DNA of 45,247 nucleotides, from positions 1 to 45,247 of the forward strand of contig JADEXK010000052.1 of NCBI GenBank assembly GCA_015207155.1. Reading direction: 5' to 3'. The translations under genes and the position numbers were made by a program. The notes under the pieces are model-generated. The model did no database searches. It saw only the letters and a program-made list of their open reading frames with translations, and was not told where the DNA came from. The number at the start of each line of letters is the position of its first letter. The first letter of the stretch is position 1. Source of the DNA: Nostocales cyanobacterium LEGE 11386 (GTDB taxonomy: Bacteria > Cyanobacteriota > Cyanobacteriia > Cyanobacteriales > Nostocaceae). Positions 8,341 to 16,200 of the stretch are shown in pieces.

Positions 8341-8733
8341 AGGTAATCATTTAGCTACTCTGAAATTACTAGATTAATTACTATCAACTGTTGGATAGCA
8401 ATTAATCAAAAATATAGTAAGCCTTCAATCTCCTACTATCATAGTAAAAAGTTAGCAGTTCGTCAGTATTTATTATGCCAAACTATTAATTAAAATTTGA
8501 AATCTACTATCAAATTAGAGTTAAAATTTCTAAACAGTATAAGTAGAACAGGGTAAATAATTAAAGGTTTGTAGTGAGAACTAAAGTTCTCAAATCAGGA
8601 CTAAAGTCCTGACTACGAACTGATTTTCGGTAAATTTACATTACTTTACATAATTTGGTTTTTTCAAGTCGTTCTACTTAAAACTAATGCGTTTGTTCTA
8701 TGAGCAGGCGTTTCCAGCTTTTTATAACAAGTT
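8341..8733. other. Intergenic region with one palindromic repeat
   Basis: 393 AT-rich bases between convergent genes. Apart from the 54-base palindromic element at 8567-8620 I see no gene. The hairpins of that element may separate the two convergent transcripts. Confidence 0.6.
8567..8620. repeat. 54-base palindromic repeat (ACTAAAGT type)
   Basis: Outer inverted arms GTTTGTAGT/ACTACGAAC enclose two small hairpins, AGAACTAAAGTTCT and CAGGACTAAAGTCCTG. This is a familiar dispersed unit of Nostocales genomes. Confidence 0.8.
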
Positions 8734-9486
8734 TTATATATAAAGATCATTAGTTAATACTGAGGCAAGGTGAGCAGGACGAGACAAGTGCGGGCAATGA
8801 CCTCCAGGCATCTCTATGGCATCAACTCCCAAGCGCTTACGTGCAGCGTAGCGTGACCATGCAGGAGAGATTATTCGGTCATCAGTACAAACAATATATT
8901 TACACTCTATATTTGGTAAAGAATTCAGGGGATTAACCTCGAAAATATATGCCATTGATTGCTGCAAACGTCCTTTTGAGAGTGCCCAACGCATTACATC
9001 CGGTTGACAATCGTGATAGAAAAACTCCATCAATACTGCTTCATCTGAAAAGTTTTTACCAGCAGAAACTGGATTAAACATATCAGGTTCATCATCGAAT
9101 TGTTCAAGTCGTCTTGGCTCTTTTGGTTCGTAATTTAATGATTTGAGGCTATCAACATCGAGATTATGAGAAAATTGGTCAAGTGTACTGGTTTCTGGGT
9201 ATGGAATAAGCGCAGTAAGGAATACTAGTTGACGTACTTGATGCGCTTCTGCAACCAGGGGAATCACAGTACCAGCCATTGAGTGGCCAACCAGCACAAT
9301 ATCATCATCAGTTTTTGGTAGCGCTTGAAATACTACATCTGCAAATTGCGATAAACTTGCAGATACATCTTCAATTGGCAAATCCATTGCTACTGTTTTA
9401 TGACCTTGCGCTTCTAAGTAAGGAATTAACAAATCCCAACACCAAGCACCTTGGAAGGCACCATGAACTAGACAAAAAAGACTCAT
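8734..9486 (-). CDS. Alpha/beta hydrolase (plant-esterase/EstC-like)
   Basis: 250 residues. Starts MSLFCLVHGAFQGAWCWDLL, with the oxyanion HGA motif. The nucleophile elbow GHSMAG is near residue 88-93, an acid residue is likely in the VCTDDR segment, and the catalytic His is in MPGGHCPHLSRP near the C-terminus. The layout (HGAxxGAWCW, GHSMAG, GGHxPHLSRP) is that of the alpha/beta hydrolases related to methyl-ester esterases and hydroxynitrile lyases of plants; the substrate cannot be read from sequence. No signal peptide, so cytoplasmic. Convergent with the hypothetical gene to the left. Confidence 0.85.
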   Translation of the reverse strand: MSLFCLVHGAFQGAWCWDLLIPYLEAQGHKTVAMDLPIEDVSASLSQFADVVFQALPKTDDDIVLVGHSMAGTVIPLVAEAHQVRQLVFLTALIPYPETSTLDQFSHNLDVDSLKSLNYEPKEPRRLEQFDDEPDMFNPVSAGKNFSDEAVLMEFFYHDCQPDVMRWALSKGRLQQSMAYIFEVNPLNSLPNIECKYIVCTDDRIISPAWSRYAARKRLGVDAIEMPGGHCPHLSRPAHLASVLTNDLYI

Positions 9487-9613
9487 AGGATTTTAGGTTT
9501 TCCGAATTGTGCTTGACTTCTAGTTTAGATTTTGCACCACTGTTTGAGTTTTAATTAATAATTTAGTTTAACAGAGACTGAAGTCTACAAAATTAAGGAG
9601 TATCACCAAAAAA

Positions 9614-11518
9614 ATGGTGCGATTAAAACTGTGGCAATGGGTAGTATTAGCAATTCCCATCGCCATCATCATTACCTTCTTACTAATATCCGCAGGGATG
9701 CAGATTCATACCTGGGGTATTAATTGGATATGGGGTGTGTTTACCCTGGTATTTGTGGGTTGGCGTTGGTTGTTGGTGAAATGGACTCAACCTGCAATCA
9801 AGCAGGTAGAAGCGGTGATGACAGAAGTCAAAGAAGAACTAGAATCAACCGCAGATAATACAGCAGGAAGCGACACTACAAAGCCAGCAGAAATTGCACT
9901 GCAAAATATTCTCCAAGCAGCACAAAACGATCGCCCGATTTGGGAAGATTGGCAAACTTTTTGGACACGATGCCAAGATTTAGTGACGGCGATCGCTCAT
10001 ATCTACTATCCTGAAGTTCAATATCCCCTGTTAAATATCTACATCCCCCAGGCTTATGGGTTGATTCGGGGAACGGTGGATGATTTAGATCAATGGATGC
10101 AAAAGTTATCACCGGCGCTGAATCAAGTTACTGTTGGGCAAGCTTACCAAGCATACGAAGTTTATCGGCAACTAGAGCCATCCGCTCGTAAATTATGGCA
10201 AGCCTGGAACTGGGCGCAGTGGCTGTTGAATCCTGTAGCAGCAGTAGCAAACCGAGCTACCAAGGGTTACAGTAACCGCGCAACTCAGCAGTTATTAGTC
10301 AATTTGGGTCAATTGTTGCGAGAAAATGCTCTCAGAAATTTATGCCGTCAGGCGATCGCGCTTTATAGTGGTACTACACTGCCAATATCAGCATCTGCAA
10401 TTTCTCCGCCGACGCTACCCAAAGCGAAAACTCAAAATCTCCGAGAAATCCTCGCGCAAGCAGAACCACCAGAGGCAGTTGCACAAAAACCCGTCAATAT
10501 TTTACTGGTAGGGCGGACTGGTTCTGGTAAAAGCAGTTTGATTAACACTTTATTTCAAGCTGATTTGGCAGCCGTGGATGTTTTGCCCAGCACTGATCAG
10601 ATTCAAAATTACCAATGGCAATCTTCAACCGGGGAAACTTTAAATCTTTGGGATACACCAGGTTATGAACAAGTGAACGGTGGCGATCTGCGAAACTTGG
10701 TGCTTGACTATGCTACCAACGCAGATTTACTGCTGTTAGTTACTCCTGCCCTTGATCCCGCCCTACAGATGGATGTAGATTTTTTAGAAGATATGCAGGC
10801 GGCAGTTGCAGACTTACCAGCAATCGCAGTTGTCACCCAAGTAGATCGTCTGCGTCCGATTCGCGAGTGGCAACCGCCTTATGATTGGCAATGGGGCGAC
10901 AAGCCCAAAGAAATCGCCATTCGGGAAGCTACCCAATATCGCGCGCAGCTTTTAGATAACTTCTGTAGTCTGGTTTTACCAATTGTTACTAGTGATGTGA
11001 AAACAGGTCGAATTGCCTGGGGAGTAGAAGGGCTATCTTTAGCATTATTACAAGCGATCGCTCCTGCCAAGCAACTGCGGTTAGCCCGCTTTTTGCGTAA
11101 CTTAGAAGCCCGTACAGTCGCCACCGCCAAAATTATCGACCACTATACCTTTCAGATGGCGACAACTCAGGGACTCACTGCACTGCTTAAAAGTCCTGTA
11201 CTTCAGTTTATTTCTACCTTATCAACAGGTTCTCCTACTCTTGCATATCTGCTGGCAGAACAAATCCCGGTGGAACAGTTGCCAATTGTGATTGGTAAAC
11301 TCCAGATGGCCTATGATTTGTTTTCACTTTTAAATACAGGTAATGTTAACCCACTGAACTTTGATTTACTATTTCTCTGGCCATTGCTGTTAGAAAACTC
11401 AGCATCTCCTGACCGCAACGCCTGGGCTTTTGGTCACGCTTTAGTAGAGTATTGGACTCAGAATCTTACTATTGAACAACTACGGGAACGGTTTAATTAC
11501 TACTTGCAAAAACTTTAA
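9614..11518 (+). CDS. Membrane-anchored Era-like GTPase
   Basis: 634 residues. Two N-terminal membrane helices (about 8-28 and 33-52) anchor it. A helical region of about 230 residues follows, then a GTPase domain: G1 LLVGRTGSGKSSLIN (about 297-311), G3 WDTPGYE, G4 VVTQVDRL and G5 IVTSDVKTG. G4 reads TQVD instead of NKxD; TQxD occurs in the YcjF/YfjP-Era-like cyanobacterial GTPases, so GTP specificity is probably kept. The C-terminal 150 residues are helical. AAGGAG lies 13 bases before the ATG. Role unknown; membrane remodelling or stress functions are guesses. Confidence 0.85.
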   Translation: MVRLKLWQWVVLAIPIAIIITFLLISAGMQIHTWGINWIWGVFTLVFVGWRWLLVKWTQPAIKQVEAVMTEVKEELESTADNTAGSDTTKPAEIALQNILQAAQNDRPIWEDWQTFWTRCQDLVTAIAHIYYPEVQYPLLNIYIPQAYGLIRGTVDDLDQWMQKLSPALNQVTVGQAYQAYEVYRQLEPSARKLWQAWNWAQWLLNPVAAVANRATKGYSNRATQQLLVNLGQLLRENALRNLCRQAIALYSGTTLPISASAISPPTLPKAKTQNLREILAQAEPPEAVAQKPVNILLVGRTGSGKSSLINTLFQADLAAVDVLPSTDQIQNYQWQSSTGETLNLWDTPGYEQVNGGDLRNLVLDYATNADLLLLVTPALDPALQMDVDFLEDMQAAVADLPAIAVVTQVDRLRPIREWQPPYDWQWGDKPKEIAIREATQYRAQLLDNFCSLVLPIVTSDVKTGRIAWGVEGLSLALLQAIAPAKQLRLARFLRNLEARTVATAKIIDHYTFQMATTQGLTALLKSPVLQFISTLSTGSPTLAYLLAEQIPVEQLPIVIGKLQMAYDLFSLLNTGNVNPLNFDLLFLWPLLLENSASPDRNAWAFGHALVEYWTQNLTIEQLRERFNYYLQKL

Positions 11519-11536
11519 AAAATAACTTCAATTAAA

Positions 11537-11570
11537 AACTGCTCTTGCTGAAGTTAAATCAAGAGCAGTT
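11537..11570 (+). terminator. Hairpin between convergent genes
   Basis: A perfect 11-base stem AACTGCTCTTG/CAAGAGCAGTT with a 12-base loop, 19 bases after the GTPase stop and 26 bases from the end of the convergent gene. No long T run follows, so it may act from either side or only as a 3'-end stabiliser. Confidence 0.65.
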
Positions 11571-11596
11571 GTCATGATAATGCCCAAATTAATGAT

Positions 11597-11917
11597 TTAG
11601 GCATCTTCCATTTCAAATTGGGCTACAGTCACAGCGTTAAAGGCAAAGGCTAAAACTAATGGCATAGGACACTTCAATATAACTGTAGAAACGACCGCTA
11701 CAATTGTGCCAATCACCGCCGATGCTGACCATACTCTTTCTTCAACAGTTAATCCTTTTTCAGCTTTAATTAAGTTGAGGACATGATTGGGAATTGGTTC
11801 CGGCATTACTCCTCCAGGCGGAAAAGCCCAGTAGTTGTTGCGCCGCTCGACAAATAATTCTGTCCAGCCATTTTCTTGGCACCATGCTTCAATCCAATCA
11901 ACAGAGTAATGTGTCAT
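11597..11917 (-). CDS. Small conserved hypothetical protein
   Basis: 106 residues, function unknown. The N-terminal 55 residues are aromatic-rich and soluble (WIEAWCQENGWTELFVERR, NYWAFPPGGVMPEPIP). Residues about 62-95 are hydrophobic (WSASAVIGTIVAVVSTVILKCPMPLVLAFAFN-type) and could form one or two membrane helices. The tail is acidic. It is convergent with the GTPase gene and has a long AT-rich upstream region of its own. Confidence 0.7.
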   Translation of the reverse strand: MTHYSVDWIEAWCQENGWTELFVERRNNYWAFPPGGVMPEPIPNHVLNLIKAEKGLTVEERVWSASAVIGTIVAVVSTVILKCPMPLVLAFAFNAVTVAQFEMEDA

Positions 11918-12486
11918 AACGGTGTTGGTAATCGGCTTGTGGAATTTGTTTAGTTGGTGAATATAATTTGTGGGAGATTCCTGAATAGTTAAACAATTAT
12001 TATGCAGTTACAGGTAATGCTCCTCTTGTAAAGCTGTATAAGCATTTTTAACATCTAAATTATTGCTTAACTGCTCACCATAATTAACAGATTAACAGCC
12101 ACTAGAAGTTGTTGAACTCAAAATATAATAATCTTTACTTGGAAATTTCGATGTCAAGAATTGTAAATAACTTAGTAAAACTATTTATATCGCAAAATTG
12201 ATTTTTTTAAGTCAAGAATTGTAAATATTTAAGTAAGCAATGACTTAATTTGATTCTTAAACATATATAAACACAATCATAATTAACAAATCGGCTAAAA
12301 AACTATACCTTGCGAATGAATTACTCAATCTGGAAGCATAAATTATTGCTTAGATATAGTAGGGCGATCGCCACTAGCGTCATAACATAAATTTAGTATA
12401 ATAAAATACATAAATGCTTAATTGTTAACTTATCTAAATGCGGTAAGCTGAAAGAGAACGATGAGAAACAACAGTAGCTACCGTAT
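11918..12486. other. AT-rich divergent intergenic region
   Basis: 569 bases between divergent genes, so it should hold both promoters. A direct repeat GTCAAGAATTGTAAATA occurs at 12153-12169 and 12211-12227 (58 bases apart) and might be a regulatory site. A TATAAT at 12397-12402 could be a -10 box for the pentapeptide gene. No credible gene seen. Confidence 0.55.
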
Positions 12487-12975
12487 ATGTTTTGGCAGCA
12501 AGGATTAGCATTTATTTTGGGGATTGTGGTATTTTTCCAGGCTTCCCCGGCATTGGCGGATTGGACTCATCCCATGTCATTTAGTAATGCAGAGTTAGCC
12601 AGACGTGATTTTTCTGGTCAAAGTTTACAAGCGGCTGAGTTCTCTAACGCCAATATGGAATTGGCTAACTTTGAAGATGCGGACTTGCGGGGAGCAGTCA
12701 TGAGCGCTTCGGTGATGACGCAAGCGAATTTACATGGAGCGGATTTAACTAATGCTATGGTGGATCAGGTAAAGTTAACAGGGGCTGATTTGAGTGATGC
12801 CATTTTCAAAGAAGCTCTTTTGCTCCGCTCCATCTTTACTGATGTGAATATAGACAGCGCAGATTTTACAGATGCAATTTTGGATGGAGCACAAATTAAA
12901 GAACTGTGTCACAAAGCCAGTGGAGTCAACTCTAAAACTGGCGTAGAAACTCGCGATTCTCTAGGATGTCGATGA
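12487..12975 (+). CDS. Exported pentapeptide-repeat protein
   Basis: 162 residues. Residues 1-25 form a Sec signal peptide ending at ASPALA, so the mature protein starts near ADWTHPM in the periplasm or thylakoid lumen. From about residue 35 to 135 there are pentapeptides of the A(D/N)LXX type (AELARRDF, ANFEDADLRGA, ANLHGADLTNA, ADLSDAIF, ADFTDAI), enough for a short right-handed beta-helix. Two Cys near the C-terminus (ELCHKAS and the terminal GCR) could form a disulfide, as in lumenal pentapeptide proteins such as TL15. The stop overlaps the purK start by 10 bases, so the pair is translationally linked. Confidence 0.85.
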   Translation: MFWQQGLAFILGIVVFFQASPALADWTHPMSFSNAELARRDFSGQSLQAAEFSNANMELANFEDADLRGAVMSASVMTQANLHGADLTNAMVDQVKLTGADLSDAIFKEALLLRSIFTDVNIDSADFTDAILDGAQIKELCHKASGVNSKTGVETRDSLGCR

Positions 12976-14123
12976 AGCGTATTGGTGTAATTGGTGGTGG
13001 ACAACTGGCCTGGATGATGGGGGATGCAGCCAAGAAGTTAGGCGTGGAATTGGTGGTGCAGACTCCCAGTAGCCATGATCCTGCTGTATCCATCGCCCAG
13101 GATGTCATTTTAGCCCCAGTTGATGATGCGATCGCTACAGAGATTTTGGCGGCAAAAACTGACGTTATCACCTTTGAAAACGAATTTGTTAATTTAGATG
13201 TTTTATCTTTTTTAGAACATCAAGGTGTTTGCTTTCGACCCAGATTGGCAGCTTTAGTTCCTCTTTTAGATAAATATCATCAGCGCTGTTATTTACAAGA
13301 TTTGGGATTGCCTGTTCCTCGATTTTTCGCCCTTAACCAGCAGGAAAATCTTGCATCTAAAATAGAACATCTGGGTTTTCCAGTTGTCTTAAAATCCAGA
13401 CGGCACGGTTATGATGGTCAGGGTACTTTCATTATTAAAGATTTAGCGACGTTGCAACAACAGCTAAATTCTGATAACACAAAAAATTTAAGTCAATCTC
13501 AATTTTTAATCGAAGAATTTGTGCCCTTTGAACGAGAATTAGCAGTAATTGCTGCTCGTTCTGTAGCAGGCGAGGTTGTGACTTACCCAGTGGTAGAAAC
13601 TCAACAAGAACAACAGGTGTGTCGGCGAGTGATTGCACCAGCTGATATTACAACTGATCAAGCGGCAGAAATAGAAGCGATCGCCCATACTCTATTAAAT
13701 AGCTTGCAAGTAGTCGGGGTTTTTGGCATTGAACTATTTCTCACCCCCACAGGTCAGGTATTAGTGAATGAAATTGCCCCCCGTACACACAATTCAGGAC
13801 ATTTCTCCTTAGACGCTTGCGAAACATCACAGTTTGAACAGCACTTGAGAGCAGTTTGTGGTTTACCTTTGGGAAATCCTGCTTTACTTTGTACCAGTGC
13901 TGTCATGGTCAACCTCCTGGGGTATGAAATTTCCACCAGCGACTACCAAAGCCAGCGCCAAAAATTAGCTGAGATTCCCCAAGCTTATGTGTACTGGTAC
14001 GGGAAAACAGAATCACGTCCAGGGCGTAAATTAGGGCATGTCACCGTTTTACTAAATCATCAACACCGAGAGGCAATAAGTGCTATTGCCCGTACTATAG
14101 AATCTATTTGGTATGGAAATTAA
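12966..14123 (+). CDS. purK: 5-(carboxyamino)imidazole ribonucleotide synthase
   Basis: 385 residues, the ATP-grasp enzyme that carboxylates AIR to N5-CAIR in purine synthesis. The N-terminus IGVIGGGQLAWMMGDAAKKLG is the family's dinucleotide-like loop. The ATP-grasp part has FPVVLKSRRHGYDGQGT (about 139-155), LIEEFVPFERELAVI, and the metal-binding NEIAPRTHNSGHFSLDAC segment. Start is either the ATG at 12966 or the one at 12972; both lie inside the end of the pentapeptide gene. A 6S RNA gene follows 60 bases downstream, an arrangement I recall as common for purK in cyanobacteria. Confidence 0.96.
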   Translation: MSMKRIGVIGGGQLAWMMGDAAKKLGVELVVQTPSSHDPAVSIAQDVILAPVDDAIATEILAAKTDVITFENEFVNLDVLSFLEHQGVCFRPRLAALVPLLDKYHQRCYLQDLGLPVPRFFALNQQENLASKIEHLGFPVVLKSRRHGYDGQGTFIIKDLATLQQQLNSDNTKNLSQSQFLIEEFVPFERELAVIAARSVAGEVVTYPVVETQQEQQVCRRVIAPADITTDQAAEIEAIAHTLLNSLQVVGVFGIELFLTPTGQVLVNEIAPRTHNSGHFSLDACETSQFEQHLRAVCGLPLGNPALLCTSAVMVNLLGYEISTSDYQSQRQKLAEIPQAYVYWYGKTESRPGRKLGHVTVLLNHQHREAISAIARTIESIWYGN

Positions 14124-14171
14124 ATTTCTCAAAAAATTTCAATACTCAGCACACAACCTATTTTTGAAAGC

Positions 14172-14177
14172 TATAAT
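14172..14177 (+). promoter_or_regulatory. -10 box of the 6S RNA gene
   Basis: A consensus TATAAT ends seven bases before the predicted 5' end of the 6S RNA. No good TTGACA is present at the usual distance, so the RNA may also be processed from a purK transcript. Confidence 0.7.
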
Positions 14178-14183
14178 GAGTTA

Positions 14184-14365
14184 GTTGCACTGCGACGTTG
14201 GTGACTGCCATCAAGTTTTTTGATCTATGTCTTTAAAGAAAAGGGAAGCTAACAGTTCTCGTGGCAGTATACCGGGCATGTACCCGGAAACTTAAAACGA
14301 TGAACGTCGGTACCCACCTGGTTTAACCAGGTCATAAACTTAGGTAAAACGGCGTTGCGGTGAAC
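14184..14365 (+). ncRNA. ssaA: 6S RNA (6Sa)
   Basis: About 182 nucleotides. The two ends form a long closing stem: GTTGCACTGCGACGTTG pairs with CGGCGTTGCGGTGAAC through some 15 pairs (with G-U wobbles) and a single bulged G. Inside are a hairpin ACCGGG-CATGTA-CCCGG (from 14270) and a perfect hairpin ACCTGG-TTTAA-CCAGGT (from about 14316), with unpaired stretches that would make the central bubble that mimics an open promoter for RNA polymerase. A TATAAT box sits at the right distance upstream and purK lies just before. Length, ends, promoter and neighbour all fit. Ends are inferred to within a few bases. Confidence 0.85.
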
Positions 14366-14376
14366 TTAAAATTATT

Positions 14377-14410
14377 AGCTCCTAAAGTTAGCAAAGACTT
14401 GGGAGCTTTA
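14377..14410 (+). terminator. Hairpin downstream of 6S RNA
   Basis: AGCTCCTAA (14377-14385) pairs with TTGGGAGCT (14399-14407); the tail is TTAATTATT, a weak T run. It is the likely transcription stop of 6S RNA and of any purK read-through. Confidence 0.6.
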
Positions 14411-14854
14411 ATTATTAAAATTAGTAAAAAATTCATGTCAAGGTAAAGCAAAAAAAATTTATTTTGCCTTTTTTAAGTTATCAAAAATCAATAATGTTGA
14501 GCAACTTTATACTTTAGACATCTGCAACAAAGAATGTAAAAACTTGCCATGGTACGTCTTTACAAGAGTTTTGGCAAAAACATATTTAATTTCGGTCGAT
14601 ATCTTTTGCAATCCAGTTGATTAGTGATGATTACGCGTATCTGTCCAAACAGAGTTTATTCTTTGCGCCTGCTATTATTCGGCTGAACGCTCACATCGAA
14701 TCCTTTTGGTCTTAATGACTAGTCTGTCCCCGGACATAATATCAGCTGTGCCTGCTCATTTCAACAAAATCTGTATCAGTTGATTCTAATTTAGCGATCG
14801 TTCAGAGTTAAAATAACGAAAATTGTATTAAATTGTGGTTAAAGCTACAAAAAA
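14411..14854. other. Intergenic region before the M16 peptidase pair
   Basis: 444 bases without a credible gene. It should hold the promoter of the M16 pair. A small palindrome TGTCC-CCGGACA lies near 14725-14736 and a HIP1-like GCGATCG near 14794. I see no RNA gene or repeat of note. Confidence 0.5.
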
Positions 14855-16123
14855 TTGTCACAACAACAACTAACGCATAGCCTGTTTCCCGGCTCAGTTC
14901 TCCGACTAGACAATGGTTTAACACTTATCCATCAAGAGATTCCCACTACCCCTGTAGTTGTGGCTGATGTTTGGGTACGTGCCGGCACAACCCTGGAGCC
15001 AAAACCGTGGTTCGGTATGGCTCATTTTTTAGAACACATGATTTTTAAAGGTACGGCAACTTTAGCCCCGGGAATGTTTGATCACAAAATCGAAAATAGG
15101 GGCGGAGTGAGTAATGCAGCGACGAGTTATGATTATGCTCATTACACCTTAACTACAGCTGCTCCCTACTTGGCAGAAACTCTGCCCCACTTGGGAGAAT
15201 TGCTAATTAATGCTGTAATTCCAGAAGATGAATTCATCCGCGAGCGAGATGTGGTGTTAGAGGAAATTCGCTCCTGCAAAGATGATCCCAACTGGATAGG
15301 ATTTCAATCCCTCAATCACAGCATCTACCAAGATCATCCTTATGGACGTTCGATTTTGGGTACTGAGCAAGAACTAATGCAGCAGTCACCAGCAGCAATG
15401 CGCTGTTTTCATCGCGCTCACTACCAACCGGAAAATATGACAGTAGTGATTGTCGGGGGAATTGCTCAACAACCAGCTTGGGAACTTGTCAATAAATCGT
15501 TTGCTGATTTTGCCGAACCCTTGCATTGTCCGCAGTCTGAAAAAATAGTAGAGCCAGTCATCACCGGAATTCGCCGCCAAGAACTGTGTTTACCGCGTGT
15601 AGAACAAGCACGATTGCTGATGGCGTGGGTTGTACCAGGAGTAAAGCAACTCCGGACTGCCTATGGTTTAGATTTGTTGTCAGTGTTATTAGCAGAAGGG
15701 CGCACTTCCCGTCTTGTGCGCGACTTGCGGGAAGAATTACAATTGGTGCAGGGAATTTGCAGTAATTTTTCTCTGCAACGAGAGTCAAGCTTGTTTACAA
15801 TTACTGCTTGGTTAGAGCCAGAAAACCTAGATAAAGTTGAGAATTTGATTCTCACTCATTTAGATGATTTGTCAACCAAAGGAATTAGCGAGCAGGAACT
15901 AGCCCGGACACGTAGACTGCTGTGTAATGAATATGCTTTTTCTACCGAAACGCCAAATCAGTTAACAGGGCTTTATGGATACTACAACACTATTGCCCAA
16001 GCTGAATTAGCAGTAGCATATCCTCAGCAAATTCAATCGTTTGATACCCAAGAACTGCAACAATTAGCTAAACAGTTTCTTTCACCGCAGAATTATGCGG
16101 TAACGATACTTAAACCCTGTTAG
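14855..16123 (+). CDS. M16 family zinc peptidase, active-type subunit
   Basis: 422 residues. The inverted zinc motif HxxEH is HFLEH at residues 57-61, and the downstream Glu is in RERDVVLEEIRS (about 136-137), so the metal site is complete. The C-terminal half has the usual inactive repeat. No signal peptide. The only possible start after the in-frame stop at 14840 is TTG at 14855 (or something inside the conserved region), so this gene uses a TTG start. It is followed after 77 bases by a second M16 gene lacking the zinc motif; the two probably make a heterodimer, as in paired M16B peptidases. Confidence 0.92.
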   Translation: MSQQQLTHSLFPGSVLRLDNGLTLIHQEIPTTPVVVADVWVRAGTTLEPKPWFGMAHFLEHMIFKGTATLAPGMFDHKIENRGGVSNAATSYDYAHYTLTTAAPYLAETLPHLGELLINAVIPEDEFIRERDVVLEEIRSCKDDPNWIGFQSLNHSIYQDHPYGRSILGTEQELMQQSPAAMRCFHRAHYQPENMTVVIVGGIAQQPAWELVNKSFADFAEPLHCPQSEKIVEPVITGIRRQELCLPRVEQARLLMAWVVPGVKQLRTAYGLDLLSVLLAEGRTSRLVRDLREELQLVQGICSNFSLQRESSLFTITAWLEPENLDKVENLILTHLDDLSTKGISEQELARTRRLLCNEYAFSTETPNQLTGLYGYYNTIAQAELAVAYPQQIQSFDTQELQQLAKQFLSPQNYAVTILKPC

Positions 16124-16174
16124 TGTCAGTGTTTGGTTATTGATAGTCCGTGGCTGTCAATAACTAACCACTAG

Positions 16175-16200
16175 TAACTGATAATTAATAACTGATAACT
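16175..16200. repeat. TGATAAC-type heptamer block abutting a start codon
   Basis: Two imperfectly spaced copies of AACTGATAA(CT) end exactly at the base before the GTG start of the second M16 gene. The unit is the same as the repeat before rplY (2961-2988). Confidence 0.75.
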
